Source: Piper betle (lineage: Eukaryota > Streptophyta > Magnoliopsida > Piperales > Piperaceae). Taken from it: a DNA stretch of 64,000 nt. Where the stretch lies: assembly GCA_033002965.1 (NCBI GenBank), contig JAURVB010010314.1, positions 20,043-84,042 of the forward strand. The letters run 5' to 3'. The notes under the pieces are model-generated. The model did no database searches. It had not been told where the DNA came from and saw only the letters and a program-made list of their open reading frames with translations. The position numbers were made by a program, and so were the translations under genes. Shown here in pieces: positions 36,205 to 47,148 of the stretch (the stretch's first letter is position 1; every line of letters starts with the position of its first letter).

Positions 36205-37565
36205 TGTAAAGACCCGAAAAAAAATTAATAATAAATTTGTTCGTCGCAATGTGATCGAATGTTAGAAAATTTATTTTTTTCCATACAAATTTTTTACCGT
36301 CAATCGGTTAACTGTGAATTACCCGGTTAAGTGAAAAGTATTTTAACCGATTAATTATTGTTTAATCGGTCAAGCAGAATCAAACCGTTTAAACAATAAA
36401 GTGAATCATATCAATTACCCGGTTACTCGATTTAGTGAAATACGGGCGAAGTAAGTTTTCAAGCACTAATTTCTCTTCAGACAGACATCGGCTTCCTCCT
36501 TCGCTCGGGTAATTCTTCTTCCTTTTCTTTCTTTTTCTTTTGTTGCACGCATACACATGTTTCATAAATCATAAACATGATAAATATAAGAATTAAATGA
36601 GAAATCAACAAGGGAAGAAGAAAACCAGGAGGATGTCCTGCTGTTTTCCAGCAGCAACCACGCCATGTTTCCTTCCATGGTGCAGGGTTGACGTGTTGGA
36701 GGTGGGAATTGCTCCCGAAGGTGATGCTGGCCGGATGGAGTCACCTTGGAGGGCCAAAACAGCCCGTCGAGGAGGCACGCAGGTTTGAAATCCAAGTGGC
36801 GAACAGGTCGGTGTTGGTGTTGTGGTGCAGCCATGCTGGTCAGGGGCGCCGCCATGATGGTGCTAGAGGGTCGTCGTCATGGTGGTGCAAGGGGAGCCGC
36901 CATGGGTCTGGTCAGGTGCTGTTTATGTAGTCGACTAGGGTAGTCGCCATGGGTCATGGGCTGATTCTGTGACTGACAAGTCACCATGGTTAGGTCGGGG
37001 TTGCAGATTGGGTGACCGGAATGGGGTCACTAAGGACTAGTTGAGGGTTGCCATGTGGTGGCCAAGTTGGAGACGCCATAGCAGCGAATGGAGGCTGCCA
37101 TGCACGGTGAAAATACCGACTTTCGCGGGTTGACTACAATAAAGTTGGGAGCTTTAGGGTCATTAAATGAATTGTTAAAGTAGAATGGCAACCCGGTAAA
37201 TATGGAAGAACTCGATGCGGTCGAGATAGAATATAATGTAAATACAAAAGAATTAAGTATGGGACATGTTAATAATTAAAATATCAACTAGTTAATGGGG
37301 ATTTGGATGGGGATAATTAATAATTAATTATCATCAGAATTGCTGAAAATTTAATAAGTAATAAAGACTAACATGAACTAATTAAATCATTTAAAAGTTG
37401 ATAGTATATTAGTCATGTAGTTGCATGTAGGTTCAAGCAAATAAAATTATACTAATGTATAATTTTATGCCCTCATTCATATTAGGGTTAGTAGATTACA
37501 GTCAGATGAAATCGCAAGTCAAGTACGTATAATAGGTAGAACATCGTACTTTCCTTAATGGTAGC
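36205..37565 (+). mobile_element. LTR (family J), 5' part
   Basis: Starts TGTAAAGACCCG, like the Tekay LTRs at 40029 and 60843 (minus). It contains a GC-rich leader (36600-37110) and an AT-rich zone, then GTACGTATAATAGGTAGAACATCG (37521-37544), which in LTR C lies just before the conserved block. At 37565 it is cut by an LTR of family L, inserted or joined after GGTAGC; the equivalent uncut site is at about 41646. The rest of J is not found on the other side. Confidence 0.6.
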
Positions 37566-38489
37566 TGTCACGGGGGTCAACTTAAGGATTAAATTTTTCG
37601 CCCTAATTGCCTCCGTGCGGCGTGTTTCCCACTCTAGAAACACCAGCCTACACCACCTCCGCACACACCAATGTGCTGTGGCGCACAGCAGCCTCGGACT
37701 GCCCACTTGCGAATACTGCACGAACCCAGTCCTGGTACCACTAGTACCGGTATCAAGCTACCAGCGATTGTACCGAACACACACACCGATCACCAAGCTG
37801 CAGTGACTACGCGTCCCACGTACCGATCATCCATCTCGGTACGAATAGACCTCGGAATCACAGGTCTAACCCCTGTGGCCAAACACGACGCAACACCATG
37901 ATATTACGGCAACTTGTCCCAACCTCTATTCCACTAGTATGAATACAGGATATACAAGTGTCTACACCCTAGACTACTCACCAGTCGTGGAAAAGCAAAC
38001 CCCACGGCCGTGCCTCTCGACCCTCACTCGACAGGACTTCACCCAACCCTCGGTTCACCGCGCAGGGTTGCCGAACAACTGGTATGCGAGCCTTGAACCT
38101 AAAGGCAGACGTCAACTACCCCGGTAGTCCCCCTTGAAGTTCCAGACCACCCCTCGGCCTGACTGCAGTAACCCCAAGGCATCCCCTTGCCGGGCCAAGT
38201 TTCTCTCCTCCACCGAGATTACTCACACATCTTCCATGTTGTTCTCCAGTCACTATGATCTTTCTCGCCTCACCACCAAATGAAGCTGCTCCTTATATAA
38301 GCATTGGCTGGACAAAGGGGCACATCACCTTGCTGGATCCTGGCCATCCAATCCCCGATCAATGGCTTAGCATGCTCAATACCACCAGTCACCTTAGTTA
38401 TGTTCCAGCACTGCCCTTCACCGTTGATCACCTCATCCACGGTCCAGGATGATCTGCCAACATCACCACAACTCTTGGAATTCCAGCAC
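37566..38489 (+). mobile_element. Truncated LTR (family L)
   Basis: Begins TGTCACGGGGGTC and matches the complete solo LTR at 58678-60164 through the TATA box (CCTTATATAAGC, 38291-38302). After that it diverges and ends at 38489, where LTR M starts. Small open frames (37558-37806, 37939-38127) have counterparts in the solo copy but are shifted or interrupted there, and show no domain. Confidence 0.7.
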
Positions 38490-40011
38490 TGTAATGACCC
38501 GGCCATTTTTCACAACATTGTGGGCCTATCTGGCTAGGTGTTACCAAAATAAAACTACTATATGCCTAGTAATAAGTTATAAAATAATAGTTCCCACAGT
38601 CTTAGACCTTTTCCCATAGCCACATTTATAACTCAAAATAAAATAAAAGAAGTTCCATTTATTACCCATTCTCCTAACCTGACTATCCTATCATACTTTT
38701 ATTCTACCTTATTTGAGCAGAAATCAAACAATCTTGATTGGCCTACATACCCATGTCGGGATCAAGCTCGATGTAGTTCTATTGGCTGATGGGTTAGTCC
38801 ACCATGCCACTATAAAATATTGGGCCAATGGGTCAGTCCATCGTGCCCCCTTATTGGCCGATTGGTTCATTCCATCGTACCCCCTATTATGTTGTAGTTC
38901 TATTGACTGATGGGTTAGTCCACCATGCCACTATAGAATATTGGGCCGATGGGTCATTCCATCGTGCCCCTTATTGGCCAATTGGTTCATTCCATCGCAC
39001 CCCTATTATATTGTAGTTCTATTGGCTGATGGGTTAGTCCACCATGCCACTATAAAATATTGGGCCGATGGGTCAGTCCATCGTGCCCCCTTATTGGCCG
39101 ATTGGTTCATTCCATCGTACCTCATATTATGTTGTAGTTCTATTGGCTGATGGGTTAGTCCACCATGCCACTATAATATAATGGGCCGATGGGTCAGTCC
39201 ATCGTGCCCCCTATTGGCTGATGGGTTCATTCCATCGTACCCCCTATTATGTTGAGCCGATGGGTCCATTCCATCGTACCCCCTATTGGCCGATGGGTCC
39301 ATTCCATCGTACCCCCTATTGGCCGATGGGTCTATTCCATCGTACCACTTATTAGGTTGAGCCGATGGGTCCATTCCACCGTACCCCCCTATTGGCCGAT
39401 GGGTCCATTCCACCGTACCACTGTATGAGGTTGAGCCGATGGGTCTATTCCACCGTACCCCTATTGGCCGATGGGTCCATTCCACCGTACTCCCTATTGG
39501 CCGATGGGTCCATTCACCGTACCACTTATTAGGTCGAGCCGATGGGTCCATTCCATCGTACCCCTATTGGCCGATGGGTCCATTCCACCGTACCACTATA
39601 TTAGGTTGAGCCGATGGGTCCATTCCACCGTACCCCCTATTGGCCGATATTTATTTATGGACTGTCCGTTCCATTCTAACATGTCCATTATTAGATTTTG
39701 AACAGTGAGCCTAAAAAATAGGGTTTCTTAAAACTAGTGAAACGTGAATTTCATATCTGCCATCTAATTTGCAACCATACGATATCTCAACACCCAAAGA
39801 CCTATTGCAATTTATACCAAAAAGTTCCAGCAACTTAGCAAGGTATTTCTAATGAATTTATGTGTTGCAACCATGCTTGTAAGAGTTCTATTGGAAAAGA
39901 AACTAAGAAGAAGTATGAAATACTTACACCACAATGGAAAGGCACTAGAGAGGAGGCAAGAAGGAGTGGACTGCCTTTCCTCCCTACCTCCTCCTCCTAT
40001 ATATATATGCT
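38490..40011 (-). mobile_element. LTR (family M), minus strand, with minisatellite
   Basis: The 3' end lies at 38490 (plus strand TGTAATGACCCGGCCATTTTTCAC), nearly the same terminus as the Tekay LTRs. The conserved complement of GTGGCTATGGGAAA follows (38600-38635), then a large minisatellite (38765-39655). The right part, with GAAATACTTACACCACAATGG and a TATATATATAT stretch (39996-40010), resembles the TATA region of LTR A. It is cut at about 40011 by a short polypurine remnant of another element. Confidence 0.6.
38765..39655 (-). repeat. Minisatellite inside LTR M
   Basis: Units of roughly 45-50 bp built on TGGCCGATGGGTCCATTCCA, arranged left of about 39200 as longer composite units of about 125 bp with TTAGTCCACCATGCCACTAT, and to the right as single units. 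It keeps open frames by periodicity only. There are no spacers of unique sequence, so it is not a CRISPR array. Confidence 0.9.
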
Positions 40012-40028
40012 TTCTAAGTTGGGGAGAT
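40012..40028 (+). other. Polypurine tract remnant before LTR C
   Basis: TTCTAAGTTGGGGAGAT directly before the LTR is identical to the polypurine tract that precedes the 3' LTR of element A (47084-47098, minus strand). LTR C was therefore once the 3' LTR of a further upstream copy, of which only these bases remain. Confidence 0.7.
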
Positions 40029-40041
40029 TGTAAAGACCCGG

Positions 40042-40045
<4 letters not shown>

Positions 40046-40089
<44 letters not shown>
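40046..40089 (+). repeat. (AT)n microsatellite in LTR C
   Basis: Run of TA units some 15 bp inside the LTR start; LTR D has the same repeat at the same place (60780-60829). Confidence 0.95.
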
Positions 40090-40091
<2 letters not shown>

Positions 40092-40322
40092 GACGCGGTG
40101 GGATCGAACGTTGGTATCCATGAATTTATTTAAATTATTTACCCGCTACCAGGTTAATTATCAATTACCCGGTCAAGTGGAAAGTATTAGTTAACCGGTT
40201 AAGTATTTTTACCCGGTTAAGTAAACCATACCATTTAACCGTTTAAACTAGTAAAGTGAACCGTATCACTTACCCATTTACCCGGCAACGAAGTGTGTTT
40301 TCATAAACCCTAGGCCTTCTTT

Positions 40323-40334
40323 CATTTTATAAGG
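40323..40334 (+). promoter_or_regulatory. TATA box of LTR C
   Basis: CATTTTATAAGG about 295 bp into the LTR; mirrored in LTR D near 60536-60545. It would start transcription through the GC-rich leader. Confidence 0.45.
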
Positions 40335-42086
40335 AGAAGGAGGGGGGGCGTCATGCACATAAGCTCCTTGGACAAACGCCGGTTTCCCCATTGTTTTGGT
40401 AAGTTTCTTCCTCTCTTCTTCTTAGTTTGCATGCATACATATGATCAAAGGTTATAATACAAGATAATCATGGAAACTAAGACCTGAAATCAACAAGAAA
40501 AAGGGAGGATGTAACTGGTTTAGAACCAGGAATTCACCCACGAACATAAGTTGCTGCCGTGCAGCAATTCTTGTGTGTTTGTGATTAATTACAGCAACAA
40601 GTCATAATCTTTTGCTAATCAGTTGCTGCATCAACGTCCTTACTCATGTTGTAGTAATTAAAGGTGAGATTTCATAGAATTTACAGCCAAGAATCGGTAG
40701 CACGTCCTGCTGAATTGCAGCAACAGCACCATGGCGTTTGTGTCACGACCAGTTGCATATACCACGCTGTAGGGTAGTGTTTCTCTTCTTCTGGGCGTTG
40801 GGTTGTTGTGCGGGAAGAAGGGGACGCGTGGGGCGGTGCTGCTGGCCACGTCTGAGTCACCATAGCAGCAGGTCGAGGTCGCCATGGCTGCTGGTTCGTC
40901 GCTGTGGTGGTGCAGTCGCCCTTTGATTGTTGCTGCTAATTTGGTTGCTAGGAAAGGGAGACAATGGGTGAAGGATAGGATCTAGATTTTGGTCGAAAGA
41001 GAAGAGCTTGGTGCTGGTTTTGGGTGAAGAGAAGAATGGTGACGGGAAGAAGAAAGAAGAAGAATGGCAGTTTTGTAATTTCGGGTTGACTCGATATGGG
41101 TTGAGTTGAAAATCATAATAATAATACCAACTCGTGTTAAAATCATTGAAATAATTAATTTAAAGGAATATGAGTTAATGTGGTCAAAATAATAAATTTA
41201 TAAATTATTACATGAAATTAATAAATTTCGATCACGAGTAAACGGTAATTAATTAATCGGCTGATTAAAAGCAAATAATTTAAATTGAAGGGTTATGAGG
41301 AATATTTAATAGAGACTTCACCTTTATCATATAAAATTTATATTTGATAAATAAAACGATTATTCTTATAATAAATTCGTAAAGTAAAATAATGGATCAA
41401 TAAAAGATAATCACGTAGAAATTACGCTATAGCATAATTAATTAAATAAAGAAGTGTTGAACCTTATCGAATTAAATAAATTAATTAATGTGGCATATAT
41501 TAAATATTTAGTTGCATGCATTTTCGACGCGAGTAAAATTATACTAATGTATAATTTTATGCCCCGTTCATATTAAGGTTAGCGGATTACAGTCGGACAA
41601 ACCCGCAAGTCAGGTACGTATAATAGGCAGAACATCGTATTTTCCTTGTTGGTAGCCTAGGTCGGCCTGAGCCTAGATTCGACCACCATGCACGAAGTGC
41701 AACCGGGGTTAAAGAATTGACTCAGTCTGACACTGGGTCGTGTTATGTGTGTGAATCTTGTGATGCATGGGTATTGTTTTGGAGTAGTGATAGCCGCCCC
41801 ATAAAAAGGCTACGGCCAGGGTGAGTGAGGCACAACGATTCCTCCATCGCACTAGAGTGCAGTGATTGCCGCCCCATAAAAAGGCTACGGCCGGGGTGTG
41901 TGAGGCACTGGCACTGAGTGCAGTGATAGCCGCCCCATAAAAAGGCTACGGCCGGGGTGTGTGAGGCACTGGCACTAGAGTTGGCAGTGAGAGCTTCCCC
42001 ACAAACGGGGCATAGCGATCACCTGAGTGCAATGATAGCCAGTTAGGCCCACAATATTATCATGAAAAATGGCGGGTCGTTACAGG

Positions 42087-42098
42087 TGGTATCAGAGC
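42087..42098 (+). promoter_or_regulatory. tRNA-Met primer-binding site, element C
   Basis: TGGTATCAGAGC two bases after the LTR end, complementary to the 3' end of initiator tRNA-Met. Confidence 0.9.
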
Positions 42099-42220
42099 GA
42101 AGTTTCCCAAAAGCTCACATCTTATGACTCAAGTACCTTGTTGAAGAGTCCAATATCTATCTTTCTCCGTCATTAGGAAAAAAACAATTTTTTTTCTATA
42201 ACATAACGAATAAATTTTAG

Positions 42221-44790
42221 ATGGCAGGCACCCGAAGGAAGTCGAGTCAAGCTGGGCAGTCGGACACAAACATGGAGAGTGTGTTAGGCCAAATTTTGAC
42301 GGCCATACAGGGACTAGCGCAGGCTTCAGAAAATACCAGTTCTGTGGTTCAGAACATGGTGCAGAGGTTGCCGGGATTGGGAATGGGGAATGGACTAGTT
42401 GTCTGCACACCAGGCTTTCCTCGACTATAAAAGGAGGAGAGTGTTGACTAAACCTTGTAATTGTGAGATGGGGGTCATTTTCCAAGGGTCATGGAATGAT
42501 TCATCCACTTGTATTGTGTTGGTTATTGAGGCAACTGAGTGGTTTGGTGAGGGTTGTAAAGTCTTTTTGGCAACTCTAGAACAGTCTGAGTCCAAACCCA
42601 GAGAGTTGTCCATGATTCCGGTGGTAGCAGAATTTCCGGACGTATTTCCAAGTGAACTTCCAGGGTTACCTCCTAAGTGGGCAGTGGAGTTTGTCATTGA
42701 CCTAGCACCGGGAGTATCACCAATTTCTAAAGCACCATACCGCATGGCTCCAGCAGAACTCAAGGAGTTAAAAAGTCAATTAGAAGAGCTGCTGTAGGCA
42801 GGCTTCATACGACCAAGTACTTCACCCTGGGGAGCCCATGTTCTTTTTGTAAAGAAGAGGGATGGCTCACTTCGATTGTGTGTTGACTATTGCCAGCTCA
42901 ATCAAGTGACAGTCAAGAATCGGTACCCCTTACCGACGATTGATGATTTATTTGATCAGTTGAAAACAGCTCGGAATAATCTCAAAAATAGACTTGCGGT
43001 CCTGATATCATCAACTGCGGGTGAAGTAATCTGACATACAGAAAACGGCTTTCCGAACTCGCTATGGACATTATGAGTTTCTGGTTATGCCTTTTGGTCT
43101 GACAAATGCACCAGCAGTTTTTACCGACCATCAAAGTTTGAAGTATATCTTCACCCAGAATGACCTTAACCTTCGACAGAGACGGTGGATGGAATACTTG
43201 AAGGACTATGATTTCCAAATTTTATACCATCCGGGAAAAGCAAACGTTGTAGCCGACGCGTTGAGTCGGAAGGGCAAGGTGGACAAGGGTCAACAACTAG
43301 CTAGACTTTGGGCTATGTCAGTTGAGGTGGTAGCTATTAACCCGGTGGAACGTATGACAGGACTACTGGCAAACCTGGTTATCTCCAATGAATTGGTGGA
43401 CCGAGTTAAGCTAACACAAATGGAAGATGAGAAGCTCAATGAAATGTTGGACAAAACTCCCAACATTGTAGCAGATTCCAACAGTGTAATCAGATTTAGA
43501 GGGAGATTGTGTGTACCCAACAATGATGCATTAAAACGAGATATTCTAAAAGAAGCTCATCGTTCAAGGTTCTCAATACACCCTGGTGTTACAAAGATGT
43601 ACCAGGACTTGAAACGAACCTAATGGTGGGTTGGAATGAAGAGGGATGTGGTGGATTTTGTTTCCAAGTGTCAGACGTGCCAATTGATCAAAGCCCAACA
43701 TCAACTACCCGGTGGATTATTACAACCTTTGGAGATACCTACCTGGAAATGGGAGCGTGTCACATGTGATTTTATTACTAAACTCCCAAGGACTTTGAAG
43801 AGACATGACTCTATATGGGTAGTTGTGGACCGTTTGACTAAGGCAGCTCATTTTATCCCCACAAAATCAACAAGGACTGCTGAATACTTAGCAGAACTGT
43901 ACATAAATAACATTGTCAGGCTGCATGGAATTCCAAAGGAGATAGTCTCTGACAGAGATCCCCTATTCACGTCACATTTTTGGGAAGTTTTCCAAAAAGC
44001 TATGGGGACCCAAATCAAGTTAAGTACAGCATATCACCCCCAAACTGATGGTCAGAGTGAGAGGACCAATCAAACCTTGGAGGATTTGTTGAGAGCTTGC
44101 ATCCTCGACTGGGGAGGAGATTGGGAGAAACACTTAGCCTTGGCTGAATTCACCTATAATAACTCTTACCAAGCCAGTATAGGAATGGCACCGTTTGAAG
44201 CCTTATACGGTAGGCCTTGTCGATCTCCATCATGCTGGTTGGAGTCTACAGAGATGGTTATAGTCGGGCCAGAGATGGTGAGAGAAGCAGCTGAAAAGGT
44301 GCAACTCATCCAGCAAAGGCTTAAGGCAGCTCAGGATCGGCAGAAAAGTTATGCTGATACTCGAAGGAAGGACTTAGAATTCCAAGTTGGGGAGTTCGTC
44401 TACCTTAAGACCTCACCTAAAAAGGGAGTGATCAGATTTAGAACATCAGGGAAGTTGAAGCCAAGATTCATAGGACCATTTCCAATTTTGGATCGAATCG
44501 GAAGTTGTGCATATAGATTAGCATTACCACCAAGCCTTGATGGTGTACACAATGTCTTTCATGTGTCAATGCTAAAGAAATATGTACGAGATGAGAATCA
44601 CATTATCACAAATTTTGCAGATTTAGAGCTACAGTCGGATTTAACCTACGAGGAAAAACCGATTCGAATCTTGGCAAGGGAAACAAAGACACTCCATAGC
44701 AAGGAGATCCCTTTGGTATAGGTATTATGGAGAAATCAGGGATCAGAAGAAGGGACATGGGAGGCTGAACAGGAATTGGCCAGAAAATAT
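42221..44790 (+). pseudogene. Tekay-type gag-pol of element C, with two deletions
   Basis: Starts like A and B (MAGTRRKSSQ) but after about 56 codons jumps from gag into the protease end (42385-42400), losing about 1.4 kb; GGGAATGGA occurs at both break ends in element A. RT follows with a stop at 42795 and a second near 43030. At about 43120 RT ([10 protein letters not shown]) is fused to RNase H ([11 protein letters not shown]), losing about 0.7 kb including the YVDD-type active site. An open stretch 43087-43623 covers RNase H end and start of integrase (stop where A has Tyr). Frame 43636-44721 encodes the integrase core with its D, D and E (CDF, SDRD, TNQ-region SERT) and most of the C-terminus; a stop at 44719 cuts the chromodomain. 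Sequence is very close to A, so decay is recent. Confidence 0.9.
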
Positions 44791-45459
44791 CTGTAACGAC
44801 CCGCCATTTTTCACGATATTGTGGGCCTAACGAGCTAGTTGTTACTCAAAAGTAAGTAATTATGTCAATGCTAAAGAAATATGTACGAGATGAGAATCAC
44901 ATTATCACAAATTTTGCAGATTTAGAGCTACAGTCGGATTTAACCTACGAGGAAAAACCGATTCGAATCTTGGCAAGGGAAACAAAGACACTCCATAGCA
45001 AGGAGATCCCTTTGGTATAGGTATAATGGAGAAATCAGGGATCAGAAGAAGCGACATGGGAGACTGAACAGGAAATGGCCAGAAAATATCTGTAACGACC
45101 CGCCATTTTTCACGATATTGTGGGCCTAACGGGCTAGTTGTTACTCAAAAGTAAGTAATTATGTCAATGCTAAAGAAATATGTACGAGATGAGAATCACA
45201 TTATCACAAATTTTGCAGATTTAGAGCTACAGTCGGATTTAACCTACGAGGAAAAACCGATTCGAATCTTGGCAAGGAAACAAAGACACTCCATAGCAAG
45301 GAGATCCCTTTGGTATAGGTATTATGGAGAAATCAAGGATCAGAAGAAGCGACATGGGAGACTCAACAGGAAATGGCCAGAAAATATCTGTAACGACCCG
45401 CCATTTTTCACGATATTGTGGGCCTAACGGGCTAGTTGTTACTCAAAAGTAAGTAATTA
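44564..45459 (+). repeat. Triplicated 299-bp segment at the C/A junction
   Basis: Three head-to-tail copies, starting at 44564, 44863 and 45162 (steps 299, 299, then 298 to the LTR's own sequence at 45460). Each joins the last 225-230 bp of pol (chromodomain part, plus strand) to the terminal 70-75 bp of an LTR in the opposite orientation (TGTAACGACCCGCC at 44792, 45091, 45389). The seam carries TGTCAA, which is present both in pol (CATGTGTCAATGC) and in the LTR (TATGTCAAACATT). Copies differ by only a few bases. The open frame 45161-45427 is part of it. Confidence 0.9.
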
Positions 45460-45769
45460 TGTCAAACATTTTTTATAAATAATAACATACATAAACATCC
45501 CACAGTCTTGGACCGTTTCCCAGCAGCCACACTTATTTCTCAATTTAAAAGAAAAGGAGTCCTCATATTTATTTTGCTCCATACTCTGGATGTCAATCAC
45601 CTAATCTTGTATCTGTACACCTGCAGAGGCAATTCCGCATTAGTGATTACAACACTAAGTAGTATAATAGATAAAACAAAACAAGTACATTCCACTATTT
45701 CCTTATGTTTATTTTAATATGCGGTGGAGCGATTCCGCTATACTCCAAAACAATGCGGAGGATGCGGAG

Positions 45770-46320
45770 GAGTGTCCGCTGTGATCCGCACACCCCGGCC
45801 GTAGCCATTTTATGGGGAGGCTACCACTACCGTCTCCAGTGCCAGTGCCTCGCACACCCCGGCCGTAGCCTTTTGTGGGGTAGCTATCACTGCACTCGGG
45901 TGATTGCTATGCCCCGTTTGTGGGGAAGCTCTCACTACCAATTCTAGTGCCAGTGCCTCGCACACCCCGGCCGTAGCCTTTTTATGGGGAGGCTATCACT
46001 GCACTCCAGTGCCAATGCCTTGCACACCCCGGCCGTAGCCTTTTTGTGGAGCGGCTATCACTGCACTCAGGTGATCGCTATGCCCCGTTTGTGGGGAAGC
46101 TCTCACTGCCAACTCTAGTGCCAGTGCCTCACACACCCCGGCCGTAGCCTTTTTATGAGGCGGCTATCACTGCACTCAGTGCCAGTGCCTGCACACACCC
46201 GGCCGTAGCCTTTTTATGGGGCGGCAATCACTGCACTCTAGTGCGATGGAGGAATCGCTGTGCCTCACTCACCCCGGCCGTAGCCTTTTTATGGGGCGGC
46301 TATCACTACTCCAAAACAAT
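45770..46320 (-). repeat. CGGCCGTAGCC minisatellite, 3' LTR of A
   Basis: Seven imperfect units of about 60-110 bp, each with CCCCGGCCGTAGCCTTTTT and GGCTATCACTGCACTC. The same array has five units in the 5' LTR of A, seven in LTR D and three in LTR C. Confidence 0.9.
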
Positions 46321-46629
46321 ATCGATGCATTACATGATTCACATACATAACACGACCCAGTGTCGGACTGAGTCAATTCATTAACCCCGGTTGCACTTCG
46401 TGCATGGTGGTCGAATCTGGGCTCAGGCCGACCTAGGCTACCAACAAGGAAAATACGATGTTCTACCTATTATACGTACCTGATTTGTGATTACGTCTGA
46501 CTGTGATCCGTGAACCCTAATACAGTAATGGGGAGGTCGCCTGGGACGGAGATGAGGGATGAAATACTCACACAGTAATGGGGAGGTCGCCTGGGACGGA
46601 GATGAGGGATGAAATACTCCCTCCTCCTG

Positions 46630-46640
46630 CATATATATAC
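46630..46640 (-). promoter_or_regulatory. TATA box of LTR A
   Basis: Minus strand GTATATATATGC upstream of GAGGAGGGAG, inside the shortened LTR. Confidence 0.4.
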
Positions 46641-47083
46641 ACTTCAACCATTCCCTCCATTAAATTCTCATACCCCATCATCCATTGGTATTTCCTAAGT
46701 TCAATGACCCCTTCATTAAATTCTCACACCCCATCATCCATTGGTATTTCCTAGGTTCAACGACCCCTTCATTAAATTCTCACACCCCATCATCCATTGG
46801 TATTTCCTAGGTTCAACGACCCCTTCTCCTTTTATAAAGAATAAATGACGGCTAGGGTTTGTGGAAGCACCCTTTCATCATAATTCCTTTAACCGGGTAA
46901 TTGGGTAATTAACACGGTTCACTTAACCTTTTCACTCAACCTCTTAAATGGTATGGTTCACTTAATTAATGTGTTCGACTCGACTGATTCAACTAGAATC
47001 GTCCGATTAGAAATTACTTTTCAATTTAACTGGGTAATTCATACTTAACCAGCTAATGAAATTTTTTTTTCCGGGTCTTTACA

Positions 47084-47098
47084 ATCTCCCCAACTTAG
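47084..47098 (-). promoter_or_regulatory. Polypurine tract of element A
   Basis: Minus strand CTAAGTTGGGGAGAT immediately before the 3' LTR start. It primes plus-strand DNA synthesis in LTR retrotransposons. Confidence 0.85.
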
Positions 47099-47148
47099 AA
47101 TTATTTCGTCCCTGAAATATCATAGCATAAATCAGATTTACACAGATT

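Larger units (their letters stand above)
40029..42084 (+). mobile_element. 5' LTR of Tekay element C (2056 bp)
   Basis: From TGTAAAGACCCGG to GGCGGGTCGTTACA, followed by GG and primer site TGGTATCAGAGC (42087-42098). It contains an AT microsatellite in U3 (40046-40089), a TATA box (CATTTTATAAGG, 40323-40334), a GC-rich leader (40690-41060), an AT-rich zone, the conserved block with AAGAATTGACTCAGTCTGAC (about 41645-41735), and three units of the CGGCCGTAGCC minisatellite in reverse orientation (41790-42050). The GTGGCTATGGGAAA block seen in other LTRs is deleted near 42040. Site 40701-40705 is the empty site of the L insertion present in LTR D. Confidence 0.85.
45389..47083 (-). mobile_element. 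3' LTR of Tekay element A (1695 bp)
   Basis: Minus strand TGTAAAGACCCGG (47083) to GGCGGGTCGTTACA (45389). It is much shorter than LTR D because the leader and AT-rich zone between CCTAATA and the TATA region are absent. It contains a TATA box (46630-46640, minus), a tandem 48-bp duplication (46522-46617), a triplicated block of about 62 bp with CCATCATCCATTGG (46660-46830), the conserved block (46351-46440) and seven minisatellite units (45770-46320). Left flank ATATC belongs to pol of element C, so A joined C inside the chromodomain region. Confidence 0.9.

Noticed and set aside
39171..39551. Repeat-rich protein of 126 residues (minus strand)
   Set aside because: The repeating peptide arises from the minisatellite period; the frame breaks where unit length changes.
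38765..39655. CRISPR-like regular repeats
   Set aside because: Units are contiguous without unique spacers, the DNA is plant, and the array lies inside an LTR. It is a minisatellite.
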